Source of the DNA: CAZTAR01 sp043813895
Lineage (GTDB): Bacteria; Planctomycetota; Phycisphaerae; UBA1845; UTPLA1
Assembly (NCBI GenBank): GCA_043813895.1
Contig: JBDRKQ010000107.1
Coordinates: 1 to 18,263, forward strand
Direction of reading: 5' to 3'
DNA length: 18,263 nucleotides
Numbering within the stretch: position 1 is the first letter of the stretch; each line of letters opens with the position of its first letter. The translations under genes were made by a program, and so were the position numbers. The notes under the pieces are model-generated. The model saw only the letters and a list, made by a program, of their open reading frames with translations, made no database searches and was not told the origin of the DNA. Below, piece after piece: positions 1 to 7,621 of this stretch.

Positions 1-2
1 GA

Positions 3-50
3 CCGCGTGAACATGGCGCCGCGCGGGCTGAAGCCGCCGGTTTGTTTTGA
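3..50 (+). CDS. possible C-terminal end of an upstream gene (perhaps the sdhC membrane anchor), partial
   Basis: Frame 3 is open from the left edge to a TGA at 48-50, 17 nt before the sdhA ATG, encoding a short tail ending in AAGLF. In type-B succinate dehydrogenases the order is sdhC-sdhA-sdhB, so the end of the cytochrome b anchor is expected here. Only 15 codons are visible, so the identity rests on context alone; frame 1 is also open across this stretch. Confidence 0.3.
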   Translation, partial: PREHGAARAEAAGLF

Positions 51-67
51 CAGGAGATTCTCGCCAG

Positions 68-1954
68 ATGGCCAAGAAACGGAAAGTGATTGTGATCGGC
101 GGCGGGCTCGGGGGGCTTTGGGCGTCGCTGCGGCTCGCCGAACAGGGCGCAAGCGTCGACATCTTCTCGCTCTTCCCGGTTAAGCGGTCGCACAGCGCAT
201 GCGCGCAGGGCGGCATCAACGCCGTGCTCGACGTCAAGGGCGAACAGGACAGCGTGTGGCAGCACATCGTCGACACCATCAAGGGCGGCGACTATCTCGC
301 CGAGCAGCCGCCGGTCAGGACCTTGTGCGAAATGGCGCCGGGAATCATCCAAACGTATGACCGGATGGGTGTGCCCTTCAGCCGCACGCCCGAGGGCGTG
401 ATGGACCAGCGCCTCTTCGGCGGCGTGAAGAATCGGCGGACCGCCTTCGCCGGTGCGACGACGGGCCAACAACTCCTGTACGCCGTCGATGAACAGGTCC
501 GGCACCACGAAGCGGACGGTAAGGTCGCCAAGCACGAAGACTGGGAGTTCCTCTCGGTCGTGCTGGACGACGATGGGAGCTGCCGTGGCATCACGGCGAT
601 GAACCTGGTCGATTCCACCGTGCACTCCTTTCGGGCCGACGCGGTCATCATGGCGACCGGCGGCCTTGGCCTGATCTTCGGTCGGTCCACTATGTCGACG
701 AACTCGACCGGCGCGGCCGCCTCCCGTGTCTACCAGCAGGGTGCGAAGTTCGCCAACGCCGAATTCGTGCAGTTCCACCCCACGGCGATGCGGGGCCACG
801 ACAAGAACCGGCTGATGTCCGAGGCCTGCCGCGGAGAGGGCGGCAGGATCTGGGTCCCGAAGACCAAGGGTGACACCCGCGCCCCGAAAGATATCCCCGA
901 AGAGGAGCGGTTCTACTTCCTCGAGGAGTGGTACCCCGCCTACGGCAACACCGTCCCGCGCGACGTCGCGTCTCGGGCGCTCTACAGGGTCTGCCAGCAC
1001 ATGGGCCTCGGCCTTGGCGGAGAGGACGTTGTCTATCTCGACCTCTCCCACCAACCGCACGATTTCCTGGAGAGCCGTCTCGGCGGCATCCTCGACATGT
1101 ACCAGACCTTCTCCGGCGGGGATCCCTATAACGAGCCGATGCAGATCTTCCCGGCCATGCACTACTCCATGGGCGGCATCCTGGTCGGCTTCGAAAAGGA
1201 CGAAACCACCGGCGGGATGAAACGCATCTCACCGAAGAACCACGCCACGACGATCCCCAGCCTGTTCGCCTGTGGCGAGTGCGACAGCGCATACCACGGC
1301 GCGAACCGGCTCGGGGCGAACTCGCTGTTGAGCGCTTCATTCAGCGGCCTGATCGCAGGCAACGCCGCCGCCGCATACGTCAAGGGCCTGAAGCAGGGTG
1401 CCGAGGATGCCGACTCCTCCTGCTTCGACAAGGAGAAGAAACGGCAGGAAGGGCTCAACAAGAAGCTCGTCTCGTCCGACGGTAACGAAAATGCCTTCAC
1501 GCTGCACCGCGAGCTGGGTGAGTTGATGCAGAAGTACGTTTTCGTCGAGCGCGACAACAAGGGCCTGGACACCGCCCTGAACGGAATCAAGAAGCTCAAG
1601 GAACGATCCCGAAACATCCGTCTCGACGACAACGGCGAGCGACTCAATCAATCGCTGTCATGGGCCAGGCAAATTCAGGACATGATCGTGCTGGCGGAGG
1701 TCATGGCCAAAGGCGCCCGCCTGCGCGACGAATGCCGCGGCTCGCACTACAAAGCGGAATTCGAACTCAAGATCCCCGAGGGCAAGTTCGAGGGTGATCC
1801 GGAGTTCGAGGATTACAAGAAGAAGTGGAAGGCCAACAACGACAAGTGGCTCAAGACCACGATCGCAGTCCATACCGAGGATGGCCCGAAGATCAGCTAT
1901 CAGGATGTAGACATCTCGGTGCTTCCGCCGGAAAAACCCAGGGACTATCGATAG
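68..1954 (+). CDS. sdhA: succinate dehydrogenase / fumarate reductase flavoprotein subunit
   Basis: Flavoprotein subunit of complex II, which oxidises succinate to fumarate (or the reverse) on the cytoplasmic face of the membrane. From the ATG at 68 it is 628 aa, normal for the family. Visible motifs: FAD dinucleotide fold GGGLGG at residues 11-16; RSHSACAQGG, whose His42 matches the residue that carries covalent FAD; QFHPTAM with catalytic-site His237; SEACRGEGG with Arg255, the expected proton-shuttle arginine; HYSMGGI with His365; and a C-terminal GANRLGANSLL block. The wording around these motifs is closest to the Bacillus/Wolinella (type-B) enzymes. I prefer ATG 68 to the in-frame TTG at 47 because AGGAG at 52-56 lies 11 nt upstream of it and would fall inside the longer version. 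sdhB follows 22 nt downstream, so the two are surely co-transcribed. The direction of catalysis cannot be told from sequence. Confidence 0.97.
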   Translation: MAKKRKVIVIGGGLGGLWASLRLAEQGASVDIFSLFPVKRSHSACAQGGINAVLDVKGEQDSVWQHIVDTIKGGDYLAEQPPVRTLCEMAPGIIQTYDRMGVPFSRTPEGVMDQRLFGGVKNRRTAFAGATTGQQLLYAVDEQVRHHEADGKVAKHEDWEFLSVVLDDDGSCRGITAMNLVDSTVHSFRADAVIMATGGLGLIFGRSTMSTNSTGAAASRVYQQGAKFANAEFVQFHPTAMRGHDKNRLMSEACRGEGGRIWVPKTKGDTRAPKDIPEEERFYFLEEWYPAYGNTVPRDVASRALYRVCQHMGLGLGGEDVVYLDLSHQPHDFLESRLGGILDMYQTFSGGDPYNEPMQIFPAMHYSMGGILVGFEKDETTGGMKRISPKNHATTIPSLFACGECDSAYHGANRLGANSLLSASFSGLIAGNAAAAYVKGLKQGAEDADSSCFDKEKKRQEGLNKKLVSSDGNENAFTLHRELGELMQKYVFVERDNKGLDTALNGIKKLKERSRNIRLDDNGERLNQSLSWARQIQDMIVLAEVMAKGARLRDECRGSHYKAEFELKIPEGKFEGDPEFEDYKKKWKANNDKWLKTTIAVHTEDGPKISYQDVDISVLPPEKPRDYR

Positions 1955-1976
1955 GCTCGGATCCAGGAGACGCAGA

Positions 1977-2729
1977 ATGGCCGGCAGAGAGATCCGTTTC
2001 AAGATAAAGCGACAAAAAGGGCCGAACGACGCGCCGTACTGGCAAGAGTTCAAGATGCCCTATGCCCCCTCGCACAACGTCGTGTCCGCGCTGATGTTCC
2101 TGCGCGAACAGGCGGTGGACGCCAACGGCCGGAAGGTGGAACCGGTCACTTGGGACTGCAACTGCATGGAGGAGGTCTGCGGCGCGTGCGCGATGCTCAT
2201 CAACGGCGTACCGCGGCAGGCATGCGCCGCACTCGTGGACGACCTTGAACAGCCGATCGTGCTCGAACCTTTGTCGAAATTCCCGATCGTCCGGGACCTG
2301 GTCGTGGATCGCGAGAAGATGTTCGACGCCTTGATACAGGTGAAGGCATGGGTCAGGGTCGACGGCGGCTATGACATCCACCGCCATGAGCCGCTGATCT
2401 CCCCCAACAAGCAGACGATCCGATACCTCTTCTCTCGCTGCATGACGTGCGGCTGCTGCATGGAGGCCTGCCCGCAGTTCCACGAGGGCTCCACGTTCAT
2501 CGGCCCCGCGCCGCTCGCGCAGGTGCACCTCCACAACGCCCATCCCACCGGTGGGTACGACAAGGAAGACAGGCTCCACGCCGTCATGGGCGAAGGCGGC
2601 ATCACCGACTGCGGCAACGCGCAGAACTGCGTGAAAGTCTGCCCGAAGGACATCCCGCTGACCGACGCGATCGCCCACCTGGGTAGGCAGACGACGGCGC
2701 AGTGGCTGCGTGACTTGTTTATGAAGTAG
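1977..2729 (+). CDS. sdhB: succinate dehydrogenase / fumarate reductase iron-sulfur subunit
   Basis: Electron-transfer subunit that passes electrons from the SdhA flavin to quinone through three Fe-S clusters. It is 250 aa, typical of type-B enzymes. Ligands are all visible: [2Fe-2S] at Cys63, Cys68, Cys71 and Cys83 (CMEEVCGAC...C); [4Fe-4S] at Cys155, Cys158, Cys161 and Cys165 (CMTCGCCMEACP); [3Fe-4S] at Cys212, Cys218 and Cys222 (DCGNAQNCVKVCP). The stretch GPAPLAQVHLHNAHPTGG is characteristic of the Bacillus-like group. The ATG is preceded by AGGAGA at 1965-1970 with 6 nt spacing. It is the second gene of an sdhAB operon. No membrane anchor gene follows it, so the anchor must lie upstream of the window, as in the sdhCAB order. 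Confidence 0.97.
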   Translation: MAGREIRFKIKRQKGPNDAPYWQEFKMPYAPSHNVVSALMFLREQAVDANGRKVEPVTWDCNCMEEVCGACAMLINGVPRQACAALVDDLEQPIVLEPLSKFPIVRDLVVDREKMFDALIQVKAWVRVDGGYDIHRHEPLISPNKQTIRYLFSRCMTCGCCMEACPQFHEGSTFIGPAPLAQVHLHNAHPTGGYDKEDRLHAVMGEGGITDCGNAQNCVKVCPKDIPLTDAIAHLGRQTTAQWLRDLFMK

Positions 2730-2754
2730 AGATCGCTGCGTTACCTGCTTTTGC

Positions 2755-2876
2755 CGGGTGCCATGGCTTCACGGCCCGCGAGAGCGGGACGGGTAGCCAT
2801 GCGAAAGCGAAGGCGGCGTGACGAAGCGAATGAACATGCCTACTCGCGGCTGCGCCGCGCGAAGGCATGGCACCCG
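2755..2876. repeat. terminal-inverted-repeat element (copy 1), 122 bp
   Basis: The left end CGGGTGCCATG (2755-2765) is the exact reverse complement of the right end CATGGCACCCG (2866-2876). Inside are two smaller hairpins: CCCGC-GAGA-GCGGG (2775-2788) and CGCGGC-TGC-GCCGCG (2845-2859). The left end continues as GCTTCA, as in the elements at 16129 and 17701, so the three look like members of one dispersed family. It encodes no protein. A MITE- or REP-like nature is inferred. Confidence 0.6.
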
Positions 2877-2952
2877 AGCGCGCCCACGAACTCGAGACGT
2901 CTTGGCGCACCTACGCACGGCAAGCGCGCGTGCCCCAGCCCCCGGTTCCTCG

Positions 2953-3012
2953 GTCCCTTCTCCCTCGGTCCCTTCTCCCTCAGTCCCTTCTCCTTCAGTC
3001 CCTTCTCCTTCA
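2953..3012. repeat. 15-bp tandem repeat, four units
   Basis: Four consecutive units of the form GTCCCTTCTCCYTCR occupy 2953-2967, 2968-2982, 2983-2997 and 2998-3012, with a fifth start (GTCCCT) at 3013. Units 3 and 4 are identical; units 1 and 2 differ from them at one or two sites. One strand is almost pure pyrimidine. The tract ends 110 bp before the peptidase start codon, in its probable 5' leader or promoter region. The function is unknown; repeat number may vary between strains. Confidence 0.85.
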
Positions 3013-3122
3013 GTCCCTCGGCCCCTCTTCCCTCTCACGCCGCGATGGAGCTACAATGGCTCACGCCCCGACTGCGGGGGCGGAAAAAGACGACTCAACC
3101 CAGCACGAAAGGAAGATATCTG

Positions 3123-5072
3123 ATGAATGCTCGTGGTCTCACGGTGGTAGCGGCGTGTTTGCTCATGGCGGGTGCTACTGGTTTGGATCAGCACGGAGGC
3201 GTCGCCCCGGCGCAAGCGCAATCCTTGAGCCTGCCAGACCTCGGTCCGGACGACAAGGCGCCGTCCAGTCCGAAGTGTGGCGACATCGACGCGAAGTACC
3301 GGTGGAATCTCGGCGATCTCTATGCCGACACCGACGCCTGGGAGAAGGCGTTCAGAGATTCCGGCATGAAGATCGCGCTGCTCGCCGAGATGAAGGGCAA
3401 GCTGGGCGATTCGCCTAATGCCCTGCTCACGATCCTGCGGCACCGCGACCGGACGTTCGCCGAGCTCGGCATGGTCTTCCAATACGCCGGCCTGGCGTAT
3501 TACCTGGACATGAAGGACGCCGACGCCGGCAGCCGGTTCGAACGCGCCCAATCGCTCAGCACGAAGGCGGACGAGGCCGTGAGCTGGCTCGTTCCCGAAA
3601 TCCTCGCCCTGCCGGAGAAGAAGGTGTCGAAGTGGATGGACGAGAACGAGGAACTGGCGGTCTACCGGCACGAGTTCGACGACATCTATCGCCAGCGCGA
3701 GCACGTTCTCTCCGCGCGCGAGGAGGAGCTCCTCGCGATGGCAGGCGACGTGACCTCTTCCTTCAACACCATCTTCGGTCGTTTCCAGAACACCGACCTG
3801 GACTTCCCGGTACTCAAAGATGACAAGGGGGAGGAGTTTCAGCTCAGTTCCGCGAAGTACTACCAACACATCTACTCGCCGGACCGTCGCCTGCGGAAGG
3901 ACGTCTTTCTCGGCCTGCACAATGTGTACCTCGATAAGCGAAACACCATCTCCGCCATCCTCAGCGGGCAGGTCAAGCAGCACATGTTCTACGCCAAGGC
4001 CCGCGGCTTCGAGTCCTCACTCGCCTCCGCGGTGAACGGCCCCGGCATCCCCGTGGAAGTCGTGGAGAACCTGATCGGCACCGTGAACAAGCACCTGCCC
4101 AAGGTGCATCGGTACACGGCATTGCGGAAGAAGGTCATGGGGTTGGACGAAGTGCACCGGTACGACCTCCGCCTGCCGATGTTCGCCGCTTCGGAGGATG
4201 ACGTGGCGTACGACGATGCGAAGAAGACGATCCTGGCCGCCCTCCAACCGATGGGCGACGACTACATCGCCACGGCGACAAAGGCGTTCGAGAGTCGATG
4301 GCTGGACGTGTACGAGACGCCGAACAAGGAAAGCGGCGCTTTCAGTTGGGGCACGCCGCTGGCGCCGCATCCGTTCATGTTGCTGAACTACCTTGGCACG
4401 CGGAACGACCGCTCCACCGTCGCCCATGAATTGGGCCACACAATGCACTCCTGGTACACCACGCGGAACCAGCCGCTGCCCTATGCCGGCTATGCGAGCT
4501 TCTGTGCCGAAGTCGCCTCGACCGTCAACGAGGTCCTGCTGAGCGAATACCTGATGAATCACGCCAAGGACGACATGGAACGGCTGCTCATCCTCCAGGA
4601 ACAGATCGAAGGCATCCGCACGACCGTCATCCGGCAGACGATGTTCGCGGAGTTCGAAAAGACGATTCACGAACAGGCCGAAGCAGGCGAGGCGTTGACG
4701 GGTGACAGCCTGTGTGACACGTACGGCAAGATCGTCCAGAAGTATTACGGTCCCGACCTCGTGCTCGACGAATGCGCGAAGGCCGAAGGGTTGCGGATTC
4801 CGCACTTCTACCGCAACTTCTACGTGTACACCTATGCGACGAGCCACTGCGCCGCCACGAACATTGGACGGCGGATCATCGCCGAAGAACCTGGTGCGGT
4901 CGAAGGCCACATGAAGTTCCTCTCGGCCGGCAGCAGCAAGTACCCGCTGGACGTGCTGAAGCTCGCCGGCGTCGACATGACCACACCCCGACCGATCGAG
5001 GATACGATGGAGCTGTTCGCCAAACTGCTCGACGAATTCGAGGCGCTGCACGCCAAACACGAGGCGGGCTAG
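3123..5072 (+). CDS. exported M3B-family metallopeptidase (oligoendopeptidase F-like)
   Basis: Zinc metallopeptidase of family M3, which hydrolyses medium-length oligopeptides. From the ATG at 3123 it is 649 aa. The active site reads HELGHTMH, with zinc ligands His435 and His439 and catalytic Glu436; the third ligand is probably Glu463 in FCAEVAST, 28 residues after the first histidine as usual for M3. The N-terminal half shows the PepF-like helical lobe. Most PepF enzymes are cytoplasmic, but this one opens with a hydrophobic signal sequence ending in a good AQA-Q cleavage site at about residue 33, so I infer export to the periplasm or beyond. The start is fixed by AAGGAA (3109-3114), 8 nt upstream. 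The frame continues open upstream to about 2751, but that part is repeat DNA without a ribosome site. It appears to be a single-gene unit. Confidence 0.93.
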   Translation: MNARGLTVVAACLLMAGATGLDQHGGVAPAQAQSLSLPDLGPDDKAPSSPKCGDIDAKYRWNLGDLYADTDAWEKAFRDSGMKIALLAEMKGKLGDSPNALLTILRHRDRTFAELGMVFQYAGLAYYLDMKDADAGSRFERAQSLSTKADEAVSWLVPEILALPEKKVSKWMDENEELAVYRHEFDDIYRQREHVLSAREEELLAMAGDVTSSFNTIFGRFQNTDLDFPVLKDDKGEEFQLSSAKYYQHIYSPDRRLRKDVFLGLHNVYLDKRNTISAILSGQVKQHMFYAKARGFESSLASAVNGPGIPVEVVENLIGTVNKHLPKVHRYTALRKKVMGLDEVHRYDLRLPMFAASEDDVAYDDAKKTILAALQPMGDDYIATATKAFESRWLDVYETPNKESGAFSWGTPLAPHPFMLLNYLGTRNDRSTVAHELGHTMHSWYTTRNQPLPYAGYASFCAEVASTVNEVLLSEYLMNHAKDDMERLLILQEQIEGIRTTVIRQTMFAEFEKTIHEQAEAGEALTGDSLCDTYGKIVQKYYGPDLVLDECAKAEGLRIPHFYRNFYVYTYATSHCAATNIGRRIIAEEPGAVEGHMKFLSAGSSKYPLDVLKLAGVDMTTPRPIEDTMELFAKLLDEFEALHAKHEAG

Positions 5073-5149
5073 ACGCGAGAGAAAGTCAGGCTGTTCTATA
5101 GGTCACACCCGCCCCGCGGTGTTTCGGATGCCGAACATAGCGAGCAGCC

Positions 5150-5220
5150 GGGGGGCGGGGGGGGGATTCTGTCTTGTGAACGTCCGATAAAGGGTGGGAT
5201 TGGGACATCCTGCGGGGGGG
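5150..5220 (+). other. G-run cluster with quadruplex potential
   Basis: Plus-strand G tracts are G6 (5150-5155), C, G9 (5157-5165), GGG (5192-5194), GGG (5196-5198), GGG (5202-5204) and G7 (5214-5220). The last four are separated by 1, 3 and 9 nt, close to a quadruplex-forming pattern. The cluster lies roughly 80-150 nt downstream of the peptidase stop codon. It could act in 3'-end formation, or could simply be a slippage-prone homopolymer region. Confidence 0.45.
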
Positions 5221-5270
5221 CTGTGCCAATCTAGCTGGCATTCTCTGGCAAGACAGTAGCCGTTTTTCTC

Positions 5271-5299
5271 TTGCAACTGATTCTCGGACCGCCTATTCT
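5271..5299 (+). promoter_or_regulatory. possible sigma70-type promoter for the 5516 gene
   Basis: TTGCAA (5271-5276) and TATTCT (5294-5299) are separated by exactly 17 bp, and each matches the consensus hexamer at four of six positions. This would give a leader of about 210 nt. Such matches occur by chance, and promoter consensus in planctomycetes is poorly defined, so this is only a candidate. Confidence 0.22.
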
Positions 5300-5515
5300 G
5301 CCATGCGCCTCGGTTTCGGGACAGCTCCCGACGTCCCGGCGGACCGCCAGGCGTCCAAGGAGGGTCATGTCTCTAGGGAGCAAGTGCCGGCGGATTCCGA
5401 TCACCGCGTCCGCGAGGAACGCCGAATCGGGAGGGCCGTGGGAAGCAGCCATATCGAGGCGTGTTGATTCGGGTCAAGGTGCGACCAAGTCAGACGGACA
5501 TCGAGGAGGGATGTC

Positions 5516-6328
5516 ATGTCGGCCACGTACCGGAAATCGCGATTTGGGATGAGCGGTTGCGGCGGCGCGACCGTGTCGTCGGCAATGGCACTACTGCTCA
5601 GCGCCTTGCTGACCGCGCTCGCTCTGCGGGTGCCCGGTCTTCAATGGCTGGGCTGCCTCAGCTTTCTGCCGCTATTTGTGGTCATCCGACGGCTCCGCCC
5701 GCGCGCGGCCTCATTGGCCGGCGGAGTGTGGGGGGGCTGTCTGTACGCGTTCTACCTTGCCTGCCCGACACCTGCCATCGACACCCTGGCGTTTACAAAC
5801 GACCTCACGTCCTCTGCCGGCGGCCTGTCTGTGTGCGCTGGCGCAAAGGCAGGCTTGTCGGCGTGGTTGCTCGCGCTGCTGATCGTGATCCCGGCGGTTT
5901 ACATCGGCCTCGCTACGCGGCTTGCCCGTGGTCGCGCCGGCATCTTGCCGACCTCTCCAACGATCGGCCCCAACATCCTCCTGCTCGCCCTTGGCTGGAC
6001 GTTGGTCGAAGCCGTCCTGCACTTCCACAACGTGTTCAGCCCGCACGAAGGCCTGCTCACCGGCACGCAAGGCGAAGTCGCATACCTCCACTGGCTCGCC
6101 CGGCTCATGGGCTACGTTTGCATGGCTCTCCTGGCAGCCTGCGCCAACGCATCGCTGGTCGGCATTCTGAGCGGCGCCCGCCTGAGCTTCCCGACCTTCC
6201 GGTCGTTGGCCGGATCGCCCATCGCCGTGGCGGCGCCTCGATCGCCAATCGTCCTGCCAATCCAGTCCTGGACCCTTCGCCAGGGATATCCCCGCGGGCC
6301 GCCGATTCCGGCCGTTTCCACAACGTAA
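5516..6328 (+). CDS. six-helix membrane protein, weakly resembling the Lnt N-terminal membrane domain
   Basis: A 270-aa integral membrane protein of unproven function. Hydrophobic segments are visible at about residues 18-37, 42-58, 65-83, 112-135, 150-168 and 193-217, followed by a polar, proline-rich tail. The first helices with LSFLPLFVVIRRLRPRAAS, then ALGWTLVEA and the block LHWLARLMGYVCMALLAACANA, recall the transmembrane part of apolipoprotein N-acyltransferase, where a 'G-V-Y..SF' helix precedes the nitrilase domain. No nitrilase domain or catalytic Glu-Lys-Cys follows, so it cannot be a complete Lnt. The start is supported by AGGAGG (5504-5509), 6 nt upstream; an ATG at 5511 opens a different, non-hydrophobic frame and is rejected. 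It is either a divergent stand-alone membrane domain or an unrelated family. Confidence 0.7.
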   Translation: MSATYRKSRFGMSGCGGATVSSAMALLLSALLTALALRVPGLQWLGCLSFLPLFVVIRRLRPRAASLAGGVWGGCLYAFYLACPTPAIDTLAFTNDLTSSAGGLSVCAGAKAGLSAWLLALLIVIPAVYIGLATRLARGRAGILPTSPTIGPNILLLALGWTLVEAVLHFHNVFSPHEGLLTGTQGEVAYLHWLARLMGYVCMALLAACANASLVGILSGARLSFPTFRSLAGSPIAVAAPRSPIVLPIQSWTLRQGYPRGPPIPAVSTT

Positions 6329-6362
6329 AACCTGGTGGGCAGTGCCTACTGATCAGGAAGGC

Positions 6363-6381
6363 GGTGCGTCCGAGACGCACC
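6363..6381. repeat. perfect hairpin, 8-bp stem with CGA loop
   Basis: GGTGCGTC (6363-6370), loop CGA (6371-6373), GACGCACC (6374-6381), then CTAC. It lies 35 nt after the membrane protein stop codon. It belongs with the tiny-loop hairpins at 7896, 14498, 14526 and 18020. There is no downstream T run. Confidence 0.75.
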
Positions 6382-6450
6382 CTACAAAACTGATCTTCAT
6401 GATGATGTGTGAAAGCGGCCCACATGGTGGACCCAACGAAGCTTCCATTG

Positions 6451-6465
6451 GTGGGCACGGCCCAC
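6451..6465. repeat. perfect hairpin, 6-bp stem with ACG loop
   Basis: GTGGGC (6451-6456), loop ACG, GCCCAC (6460-6465). It sits 49 nt upstream of the start codon of the propeller gene and would fall in its leader if transcribed. The imperfect palindrome at 6334 shares the GTGGGCA motif. Confidence 0.6.
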
Positions 6466-6513
6466 GCCGGGAGATTCATAGTGAACAACGTATTCTCTAA
6501 AGGAGCAAGAACG

Positions 6514-7500
6514 ATGAAACGGAAACTCTCACAAGTCACCAAATGCATCATGCCGGCGGCTCTGGTTTTGATGTTGGTACCAGCGATGGCCTTTGGCCAG
6601 TGGAACAGTCCTGCGAACCTCGGACCGGGTGTGAACACGGCGGCCGACGAAATGGGGCTGTGTGATTTCGGGGGCTATCTGTACTTCACATCCAGCCGGC
6701 CAGGTGGCGCGGGCGGGTATGACATGTACAGGGCCGAGAATGTCGGTGGGGAGTGGGTCAGCCCCGTGAATCTCGCTCTCCTCAACACCGCGGCCAACGA
6801 ACGCGCTCCCACGATCCAGTGCATCGACGGCAATCCACGGATGATCTATGCCAGCGACTTCAACGGCACGTATGATCTTTGGGGAAGTGAGAACACGGAG
6901 GCCTGTCCCGACGCGCCGGTCGGATCGTGGGACACACCGGCAACGGAAGTGGCTACTGGAGACACCGACACCATGCCATGGATGTCAGCGGACGGGCTGA
7001 CGCTACTGTTCGGGTCCGACCAAGCTGGCGGCGAGGGTGGCTTTGATATCTGGATGAGCACCAGAGCGTTGCCGAGCGATCCTTGGGGGACACCAACGAA
7101 CCTGGGGCCAGTTATCAACACGGTCGATGACGAAAGAGGCCCATCGATCTCCCCTGACGGGCAAAGGCTGTACTTCGCCTCGAATCGGCCGGGCGGGCTC
7201 GGCGGCGCCGACATCTACGTCAGCACAAACGACGGCGCCCGCGGTTGGCTGCCACCTGTGAACCTCACCGACATCAATAGCGACGCGGACGACACCTGCC
7301 CAACAGAGTCAGAGGATGGCAGCCAACTCCTGTTCGGTTCAACACGAACCGGCGGTTACGGGGCGAAGGACTTGTATTCGGCGACGCGCCCTGATGCCGT
7401 CCCCACCGTCTCCGAATGGGGCCTGATCATCATGACGCTGCTGTTGTTGACGGCGGGAACGATTGTGTTTGCCCGGCGGCGTCGGCCTGCGGCGGCGTAA
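6514..7500 (+). CDS. secreted PD40/TolB-like beta-propeller protein with IPTL-CTERM-type sorting tail
   Basis: A 328-aa exported protein. It starts with a basic, then hydrophobic signal peptide ending near AMAFG-Q (about residue 29). The body is a chain of PD40 (WD40-like beta-propeller) units, each with a 'DG..L.F.S.R.GG.GG.D.Y' core: LYFTSSRPGGAGGYDMY, MIYASDFNGTYDLW, LLFGSDQAGGEGGFDIW, LYFASNRPGGLGGADIY and LLFGSTRTGGYGAKDLY. The C-terminus has VPTVSEWG, a hydrophobic helix and an Arg cluster, the layout of IPTL-CTERM sorting signals, which are thought to be processed by exosortase-like enzymes. The start is well supported: AAGGAG at 6500-6505, 8 nt before the ATG. The frame extends upstream to 6409, but those codons lack a ribosome site and would precede the signal peptide. 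I infer a surface or periplasmic binding role; no enzyme motif is seen. Confidence 0.9.
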   Translation: MKRKLSQVTKCIMPAALVLMLVPAMAFGQWNSPANLGPGVNTAADEMGLCDFGGYLYFTSSRPGGAGGYDMYRAENVGGEWVSPVNLALLNTAANERAPTIQCIDGNPRMIYASDFNGTYDLWGSENTEACPDAPVGSWDTPATEVATGDTDTMPWMSADGLTLLFGSDQAGGEGGFDIWMSTRALPSDPWGTPTNLGPVINTVDDERGPSISPDGQRLYFASNRPGGLGGADIYVSTNDGARGWLPPVNLTDINSDADDTCPTESEDGSQLLFGSTRTGGYGAKDLYSATRPDAVPTVSEWGLIIMTLLLLTAGTIVFARRRRPAAA

Positions 7501-7518
7501 TGCGGTTGTTTCTCGGGC

Positions 7519-7555
7519 GGGATTCCGCTCTCGTCCCAAGTGAAGTGGGAATCCC
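7519..7555. repeat. inverted repeat after the propeller gene
   Basis: GGGATTCC (7519-7526) pairs perfectly with GGAATCCC (7548-7555) across a 21-nt loop. A further GGGATTCTC lies just downstream, around 7575. It could cap the 3' end of the propeller mRNA, but no T tract follows. Confidence 0.5.
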
Positions 7556-7621
7556 TTCCTGCAATCCGCTGGGAGGGATTCTCACGCCATCCGATTGGGG
7601 GTCGAGCAGGGAGTGGGCGCG

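Larger units (their letters stand above)
2730..3122. other. non-coding spacer between sdhB and the peptidase gene
   Basis: This 393-nt gap holds an inverted-repeat element (2755-2876), a C/T-rich 15-bp tandem repeat (2953-3012) and the peptidase leader. Several frames stay open through it, but these are products of the repeats: the same tandem tract reads as PSVPSPSVPSP in one frame and RSLLPRSLLPQ in another. No gene is supported here. Confidence 0.7.
5073..5515. other. non-coding spacer with long G runs
   Basis: No convincing gene lies in these 443 nt. The left part has runs of six and nine G separated by one C (5150-5165), then GGGTGGGATTGGG (5192-5204) and seven G (5214-5220). The right part is probably the leader of the next gene. 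Short open frames here (for example around 5271-5552) overlap the start of the real gene in another frame and have no family resemblance. Confidence 0.6.
6329..6513. other. spacer carrying short palindromes
   Basis: Between the membrane protein and the propeller gene lie GGTGGGCAGTGCCTAC (6334-6349, an imperfect palindrome), the perfect hairpin 6363-6381 and GTGGGC-ACG-GCCCAC (6451-6465). None is followed by a T run, so they do not look like classical terminators. The last 30 nt are the leader of the next gene. Confidence 0.6.

Noticed and set aside
2751..3122. Upstream extension of the M3 peptidase frame by 124 codons.
   Set aside because: The extension consists of an inverted-repeat element and a tandem repeat, has no ribosome site, and would bury the signal peptide.
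5461..6393. 310-codon frame overlapping the six-helix membrane protein gene.
   Set aside because: The frame is rich in Arg, Pro and His, typical of an off-frame reading of a hydrophobic GC-rich gene. The 5516 frame has the better ribosome site and coherent membrane helices.
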